A stretch of DNA of 64,000 bases, taken from positions 62,001 through 126,000 of the forward strand of contig NZ_QTPP01000013.1 in NCBI RefSeq assembly GCF_003853415.1. Direction: 5' to 3'. Positions 59,182-64,000 of this stretch are shown in pieces. Every line of letters begins with the position of its first letter. Position 1 is the stretch's first letter. The DNA comes from Burkholderia sp. Bp9142 (GTDB lineage: Bacteria; Pseudomonadota; Gammaproteobacteria; Burkholderiales; Burkholderiaceae). The position numbers and the translations under genes are program-made. The notes beneath the pieces are model-generated. The model was not told the origin of the DNA and made no database searches. It worked only from the letters and a program-made list of their open reading frames with translations.

Positions 59182-59856
59182 ATGCGCATTGAAACGTCGT
59201 TTCTGTTCGATCTCGACGGCACGCTCGTCGACAGCGTCTACCAGCACGTGCTCGCGTGGAAGGAGGCGCTCGATGCCGAAGGCATCGAGCTGTCGGTGTG
59301 GCGCATCCACCGCAAGATCGGGATGAGCGGCGGCCTGTTCCTGAACCAGCTGCTGCGCGAGACGGCCGGCGACATCGACGCCGAGCGCGTCGAACGGCTC
59401 GCACGGCTGCATGCGGCCGCGTACCAGCGGCTGCGCGCACAGGTTCGGCCGCTGCCGGGCGCGCGCGAGCTGCTGGCCGCGCTGTCGAATGCAGGCATTC
59501 GCTGGGCGATCGCGACCAGCGGGCGGATGGAAACCGCCGCGATCAATCTCGAGGCGCTCGGCGTCGATCCGGCGAGGAACGTGGTCGTCACGCGCGACCA
59601 GGTCAAGTATGCGAAGCCGGATCCCGACCTGTTCCTGACCGCTGCCGCGAAACTGAACGTGCCGATCGAACATACGGTCGTGGTCGGCGACAGCATCTGG
59701 GACATGCTCGCCGCGAGCCGCTGCCGTGCGCTGGGTGTCGGGCTGCTGTCGGGCGGTTACGGCAGCGACGAGCTGGAACGCGCGGGGGCGCTGCGCGTGT
59801 ATGACGACCCGGCGGATCTGCTGTGGCATCTGGACGAGATCGCGGCGCGGCCGTGA
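59182..59856 (+). CDS. HAD-superfamily phosphatase (phosphoglycolate-phosphatase-like)
   Basis: 224 residues. Motif I is FLFDLDGTLVDSV, the C1 cap is helical, motif II is IATSGR, motif III Lys is KYAKPDPDLF, and motif IV is VVVGDSIWDMLAA. It is a soluble Mg-dependent phosphatase; the substrate is unknown. GGGAGATTTAC precedes ATG 59182. It diverges from the MFS gene. Confidence 0.9.
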   Translation: MRIETSFLFDLDGTLVDSVYQHVLAWKEALDAEGIELSVWRIHRKIGMSGGLFLNQLLRETAGDIDAERVERLARLHAAAYQRLRAQVRPLPGARELLAALSNAGIRWAIATSGRMETAAINLEALGVDPARNVVVTRDQVKYAKPDPDLFLTAAAKLNVPIEHTVVVGDSIWDMLAASRCRALGVGLLSGGYGSDELERAGALRVYDDPADLLWHLDEIAARP

Positions 59857-60096
59857 TGCCCGAACCGTCCGCCTGACCTGCATCGTCCGGGTTTCCGAAA
59901 GCGTCTTCAGCGGATTCAGCGCTTTCGGGCCCGGGTTCGTGCCGTTCCCGATCGCCCGGTAGTGCCATGCGTGAGCAGCGCGCGTGCGCGGCACGCGTCG
60001 GATCACTATCCGCTCGTCGCGCGGATGCGTGCAATGCCGGGCACGCCGCTTGCACGCTGAACGCCCCGGCCTGATGGAACCTGACGGAGCTTGCCG

Positions 60097-60276
60097 ATGC
60101 GAACCGACGAACTCGCCGGAACGGCGCTCGATTACTGGTGCGCGCGCGTTGTGCGCGGACGACGATTCGGCTACCGGCGAGCGCTCGGATATTCGGTCGA
60201 TTCCGCGGATGTGAGGCTGCGCCGCATGGGCAGTCCATCAGCCTCGAATTGCCACGACCATGCGACGCACATGTAG
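60097..60276 (+). pseudogene. Possible DUF2591-like fragment
   Basis: MRTDELAGTALDYWCARVVRG resembles the start of phage-related DUF2591 proteins (MKTxELTGxALDYWVAR), with GGAG upstream. After about 22 residues the sequence no longer fits and the frame ends at 59 residues. It lies in the 442-bp gap between the HAD gene and the T6SS cassette, where nothing else is seen. Confidence 0.4.
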
Positions 60277-60298
60277 AAACGACAACGTCCGGCGCGAG

Positions 60299-61738
60299 TC
60301 ATCCGTACTCGCGCAAAACGTCATTCGTATAGAGGCGCGGTCCCCAAAAAAGGCGCCACGCGAAGCTCAGCACGACGCCGACGCCGATCGCGGCCGTCAA
60401 CACGGTCTCGGAGGTGCTCCACGCCTGGTTGGGCGACATCAGAATCAAGAACGTCCACAGACCCATGAAGCCGGTCAACTCGGCCCACGGGAACAGCGCG
60501 TATTCGTATTCGGACTTCCACGGTACGTCCGCCACCGGTTTATCCTTGACGACGACATTCAGCGCGACGCCATTCGGCCTGGGCAGTGCGACGAGTTGCG
60601 CACCCTGACCGAAATGCGCCATCTTCGCCGCCAGCGCCTGAAGGAGCCACCGTGCTGCCGGCGCCTGCGGACCCACTGCCTGATCGAGCGCATGTTTCTC
60701 CACTTTCAGCTCGGTGTCCTTCACGGCTCCCAGCGTCGTGTGCAGCCCCAGTCCCTTCAGGCGGCTATACCAGAAATGGCGGATTCGCTCACGCGGCACC
60801 TGTTCCGCGCCGAGCAGCCGTGCGAGCGCCTTGTCGACTTCGTCTGCATCCGCGACGATCTGGCGGAACAGCCAGGCCTGACATTTCAGTTGCGGCTTTT
60901 CCCGCATGAGCTCAGGCGAACCGAGCAGCAACGCAACTGCTGCCTCGGAAGTGTCCGGCTGGACATCCGGCTGCGCGCCGTTGAGATGCCACGCCAGCAT
61001 CAGGCGGTATTTCGGGTTCCGGGCTGGCGCGTATGAATCCGCATGGGCCGCGCCGGTGTCATCCTCGAACCAGATGTCCGCAAATCCCGGATCCTTGTCG
61101 TCACTCAACCACCGGATGCGAGGTTTCCCGGGTAATTGCAGTTGCGTCCACACGGCCTGCACGTCCACATACGATTCGGCACGCTCGCACTGCATCACGA
61201 TGTCGAACGAACCGCTGCGCATCGCCTGCGTGAGCCGCGTCGACAGTGGCGTCAGCAGCTTTTCGATCACCGCGCGCTCTCGGGACACGCCGTCCGCTCC
61301 TTCGATACCATCGAGTCGCATCGCTCTGCCGGGATTTTCCGGCGGACTCCCTTCAAGCTTCAACATGCGCTCGGCAAGGTTCGGCTCCGGCGCAAGAATC
61401 ACGTTGTCGAGAACGGCCAGGCCCGAACGAACCTGGCGTTGCCATCTCGTGAGCAAATGCCAGCGCGCCGCATTCCTGACCGCCGCTTCAAACGCGCGAC
61501 TGTCGTACATCGACGCATAAAGCACAAAGCTGACCGCTATCCAGAGCGCAAATGGCGCGGCCAGCGCGGTTCGCATGAAGTCGTCCGAAGCCATGGACTT
61601 TCCGGGCGGCCACACGGCGACAGTGCCGGCCAGAAACGCGCACTCGATCAGGACAAACAGTGCCACATATAGCCAGACGGGCGGTGGTTTGTCCGCCGTC
61701 CACTCGCCGTGGGCAGGCGGGGTCCAGCGAAATTTCAT
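60299..61738 (-). CDS. T6SS-cassette membrane protein, unknown
   Basis: 479 residues. Two helices lie near the N-terminus (VWLYVALFVLIECAFLAGTVAVW and FALWIAVSFVLYASMY). A large soluble domain of about 300 residues follows. Two helices lie near the C-terminus (FPWAELTGFMGLWTFLILM and ETVLTAAIGVGVVLSFAWRLFW). No named domain is recognised. GGAGG precedes ATG 61738, 26 bp after the PAAR gene, so it is the last gene of the effector cassette. It could be an immunity or delivery accessory protein. Confidence 0.7.
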   Translation of the reverse strand: MKFRWTPPAHGEWTADKPPPVWLYVALFVLIECAFLAGTVAVWPPGKSMASDDFMRTALAAPFALWIAVSFVLYASMYDSRAFEAAVRNAARWHLLTRWQRQVRSGLAVLDNVILAPEPNLAERMLKLEGSPPENPGRAMRLDGIEGADGVSRERAVIEKLLTPLSTRLTQAMRSGSFDIVMQCERAESYVDVQAVWTQLQLPGKPRIRWLSDDKDPGFADIWFEDDTGAAHADSYAPARNPKYRLMLAWHLNGAQPDVQPDTSEAAVALLLGSPELMREKPQLKCQAWLFRQIVADADEVDKALARLLGAEQVPRERIRHFWYSRLKGLGLHTTLGAVKDTELKVEKHALDQAVGPQAPAARWLLQALAAKMAHFGQGAQLVALPRPNGVALNVVVKDKPVADVPWKSEYEYALFPWAELTGFMGLWTFLILMSPNQAWSTSETVLTAAIGVGVVLSFAWRLFWGPRLYTNDVLREYG

Positions 61739-61764
61739 CGTGCCTCCATGATGAGCACGTTGCG

Positions 61765-62052
61765 TTATTCAACAATCCAGTCGCGCTGCGAAGCGACGAG
61801 GCGTGGCGGCGGATTGCAGGCGCACCGGCAAAGATCACCCTCGAGCGCATGCTGCTTGCCGTTGAAATCATCCTCTCGTGGTCTCGCGCCGTCGGGTTCG
61901 ATATAACCGATGATGTTGCATGCAGGGCATCGGACCCTCGCTCCCAGATAACTCAATTTTCGATCGTCGAGACCGATGTCATCGAGACCGTCAAGCACGA
62001 CGCCATTCGCGGTGGTTCGGTCCTGTTGGAAGATGCAGGCGCTTTCGGCCAT
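61765..62052 (-). CDS. PAAR-domain T6SS spike-tip protein
   Basis: 95 residues. FQQDRTTANGVVLDGLDDIGLDDRKLSYLGARVRCPACNIIGYIEPDG is followed by LEGDLCRCACNPPPRLVAS. The pattern GD-x-T-x-x-G-G-V-V, the internal repeat of glycines and V-x-CP is the PAAR fold that caps VgrG and carries effectors. ATG 62052 follows the upstream stop by one base (TGACATG), indicating coupling. Confidence 0.75.
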   Translation of the reverse strand: MAESACIFQQDRTTANGVVLDGLDDIGLDDRKLSYLGARVRCPACNIIGYIEPDGARPREDDFNGKQHALEGDLCRCACNPPPRLVASQRDWIVE

Positions 62053-62053
62053 G

Positions 62054-63493
62054 TCACACGCCGATCCATTCCCAGTCGGCGTCACCGCCGGTATGTTTTG
62101 CTGCCGGCATCGTGTCTCCGTGCCGTAGCGTGACGATGCCCGCCACGTCGTAGCGCGTGGAATTCCAGCCTTCACGCACGCGCGGAAGCCATCGGCCGCT
62201 ACGCGGGCAAGGCGTGCCAGGCTCGCTGAACTGCCGGGTCTCGTCGATGGTGTCGAACGAATACGGCTTGACCGGGGTCGGGGCGCTGCCTTCCCATCGC
62301 CATTGCACCGGGCCGTCGAGTTCGATGCCGTCGGCGGCCTCCTGGAGCATCTTCACGTTGCCCGTCAGCGCAACGTCCCCGGCCTTGAACGGTTTGAGCT
62401 GGAGGCTGCGATAGGCACCGTTTCCGGTCGTTCGCACCGCTCGGTATAGGCCGTCTTCCGCGAACGTCTCGCCCGGGTTGACCGGGCGGGATGACATCGT
62501 GGCTCGGTGCGTTGCCTCCCATTGTTCACGCTCCGATGAAGTCGACGGGTAGTCGTGGTCGAAAGTTATACGGCTTTTGATCGGCTTAAAATCTACTTGC
62601 GTCGAAAGCCCCCATCCGTAGCCCTCATATTCAATTCTCATAAAAGCCGCACCGGAAAGCTCATAATCACCTCTAGAAATATTATTATCAGGATAAGCCT
62701 CAAATATTAAATCCCTCCCCTCCCCAGCCTCAAGAACAACCACTCCATCCGGAAACTCATGTCGATTAATAATTTTTCTTCCAGACAACCCAAACCCCCA
62801 ATCATCTCGCGGCCTCATCCTCCCTAGCTCACTATAAGGAGCAACTCCCAACCCACCACTTGTTGTTGTCCCTCCCCATTGATCCGGCGTCTTGAATTTA
62901 ATCCATCCACTCCCTGAATTTATGAATCTCACCGACACAACATAATGGTCTAATTTTCGCTCAATGTTCACCGTCGTGAAATCGAGCTTTATGATCTTTC
63001 GCCCCTCCGCCCACGCTTGCTCAGAAAGTCTGAAAGGTGCATCAAACACTCGACGATTGAAGCTTTCCGGAATCAGGCGCAATGAACCAGACCTCCGAAC
63101 GGCCTTACCTTCATCTACGCAGACAACACTGAACGTTGCAGCCGGATCATGCGTTTCGGGACCACCGGCCTGAATATCCTTATCGCACAAAGCGCGAGCC
63201 ACGTCTTTCAGTTGCAGCACATCACTATTTTTCAGATTTAGAGAAAAAACCCCCACACCCGTTTGCGACCTATCATTGATGGTATCCCCTTTGGCAAAGT
63301 AAAACCTTCCTTCTCCGTCAAAAGTCATCTTTCTCGAACCGTATTGAAGGCCACCAGACCACGAAAGAAAAAATTCACCAGATTTCATGGAGTTATTATC
63401 TGAATTATTCGCCATAACGCATCGCCCCCCAACCAGCACAAAAATTAAAATCAAAATTATCTTTTTTAACAATTCATGCCTCACGTGCCGCAC
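62054..63493 (-). CDS. Secreted T6SS-cassette protein, candidate immunity/accessory protein
   Basis: 479 residues from GTG 63493 (GTG 63484 possible). The hydrophobic signal LLKKIILILIFVLVGG is followed by an extracytoplasmic protein. VFSLNLKNSDVLQLKDVARALCDKDIQ and ESFNRRVFDAPFRLSEQAWAEGRKIIKLDFTTVNIERK are followed by an Ig-like middle region. A C-terminal tryptophan-rich part repeats (EDGLYRAVRTT; CPRSGRWLPRV; ADWEWIGV). It lies directly after the effector gene, where a periplasmic immunity protein is expected. GC falls at its 5' end, as in the effector. Confidence 0.6.
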   Translation of the reverse strand: MRHVRHELLKKIILILIFVLVGGRCVMANNSDNNSMKSGEFFLSWSGGLQYGSRKMTFDGEGRFYFAKGDTINDRSQTGVGVFSLNLKNSDVLQLKDVARALCDKDIQAGGPETHDPAATFSVVCVDEGKAVRRSGSLRLIPESFNRRVFDAPFRLSEQAWAEGRKIIKLDFTTVNIERKLDHYVVSVRFINSGSGWIKFKTPDQWGGTTTSGGLGVAPYSELGRMRPRDDWGFGLSGRKIINRHEFPDGVVVLEAGEGRDLIFEAYPDNNISRGDYELSGAAFMRIEYEGYGWGLSTQVDFKPIKSRITFDHDYPSTSSEREQWEATHRATMSSRPVNPGETFAEDGLYRAVRTTGNGAYRSLQLKPFKAGDVALTGNVKMLQEAADGIELDGPVQWRWEGSAPTPVKPYSFDTIDETRQFSEPGTPCPRSGRWLPRVREGWNSTRYDVAGIVTLRHGDTMPAAKHTGGDADWEWIGV

Positions 63494-63516
63494 AATATTA
63501 ACGTCTATGCCGTTCT

Positions 63517-64000
63517 TCACTTCTCGCCATTGGCTCGAATATTCTTCTGGGGTACTTCGTAACCGACCGCCCACAACTTGTTGGTCCGAGCCGAGAACCA
63601 TCTACGAATGTACTCAAGGTAGTACGGCGACGTGGTCGCCGTCGGTTGAAGGCATCCGCCTCCCATGAGATGGGTTGCAGTTTCAACAACCCAGAACGTA
63701 TCTTTGGCCTTATTAGCATCGGCAAGCGCGAAATCTATGCTCATACCATCTTTGACATAAATTTCATGCACAAAACCGCCCTGTTCCCAATATTCGTCAG
63801 GAAAATTAAACAGATGCCCCGTTTCATGCGCCTTTGTTTGCGTGAACAGTCGCATATATCGTCCATTGTTCAACTGATACTCCGTTTCCGGCCAATTCAG
63901 AGCATCGGCTCGCTCGGTTGTCGGATATAGATTGATGGTGATGTTTGGATTGAGAGCTTGGGCATCAGTCCCCCCAACCACATGCACATCAGCACAGAAT
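63517..64000 (-). CDS. T6SS effector with zinc-metalloprotease motif, C-terminal part (5' end outside window)
   Basis: The frame is open to the window edge and 161 C-terminal residues are visible. KAHETGHLFNFPDEYW contains HExxH with a downstream DEY, typical of zincin metallopeptidases (HExxHxxxxxDEY). FALADANKAKDTFWVVETATHLMGGGC supplies a possible Met-turn-like segment. Followed by candidate immunity and PAAR genes, it fits a T6SS toxin that cleaves proteins in the recipient cell. Low GC and irregular codons suggest recent acquisition. No VgrG gene is visible within the window. Confidence 0.65.
   Translation of the reverse strand, partial: FCADVHVVGGTDAQALNPNITINLYPTTERADALNWPETEYQLNNGRYMRLFTQTKAHETGHLFNFPDEYWEQGGFVHEIYVKDGMSIDFALADANKAKDTFWVVETATHLMGGGCLQPTATTSPYYLEYIRRWFSARTNKLWAVGYEVPQKNIRANGEK

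Overview
The window looks like a secondary replicon of a Burkholderia species, probably of the cepacia complex. Support: about 65-68 % GC coding sequence with GC-rich third positions, a cat-ben aromatic operon, NodT/RND efflux genes, a type VI secretion (T6SS) effector cassette, and many Burkholderia-type small proteins. The taxon is inferred from gene content; no marker gene such as rRNA is present.

Layout. 1-1775: tail of a cytochrome b561 gene and a processive glycosyltransferase. 2.1-5.2 kb: lower-GC accessory DNA with an unknown two-gene cassette and a gene-poor stretch ending in a strong terminator. 5.2-7.5 kb: a soluble PilJ-domain protein, a double-ACT protein and a GNAT protein. 7.5-23 kb: a coherent island. 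Its core (11.8-19 kb) encodes a six-subunit membrane complex related to hydrogenase-4 and complex I. The large subunit has lost all four Cys ligands of the [NiFe] site, so it matches energy-converting-hydrogenase-related (Ehr) complexes, not a hydrogenase. The core is flanked by two diverged copies of one small-gene module, with paralogues of a spermidine-synthase-like protein (three), a ribbon-helix-helix (RHH) regulator (two), an HPr-like protein without the active His (two) and a 73-residue protein (two). Conserved AT-rich promoter elements recur in both arms. Module plus complex is my best candidate for an undescribed system.

23-35 kb: acetyltransferase, GH15 hydrolase, two decayed gene fragments (SDR, oxidase subunit III), a TetR gene, a TetR-controlled RND tripartite efflux system and an SDR gene. 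35-41.6 kb: a decayed, transposon-rich zone with a deletion-fused gene pair, an intact IS3-family element, IS5 and IS110 remnants, a TetR/flavoreductase pair, a DUF736 remnant and a methyltransferase; some of this resembles alphaproteobacterial cargo.

41.6-54.6 kb: aromatic-acid metabolism. An acyl-CoA synthetase and a nitroreductase diverge over a pair of palindromes, followed by an AAHS-family transporter, TetR and Crp/Fnr regulators. Then comes catB-catC-catA-benA-benB-benC-benD-ridA on the minus strand, converting benzoate to catechol and then to 3-oxoadipate enol-lactone. A BenM/CatM/CatR-type operator lies upstream of catB, but no LysR gene is in the window.

55-57.6 kb: a lower-GC islet with a lipoprotein, a proteasome-beta-like Ntn hydrolase retaining Thr1/Asp17/Lys, and a DUF3800-like protein. 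57.8-60 kb: MFS exporter and HAD phosphatase. 60.3-64 kb: T6SS cassette on the minus strand, in transcription order a zinc-metalloprotease effector (5' end outside the window), a secreted accessory or immunity-like protein, a PAAR protein and a membrane protein.
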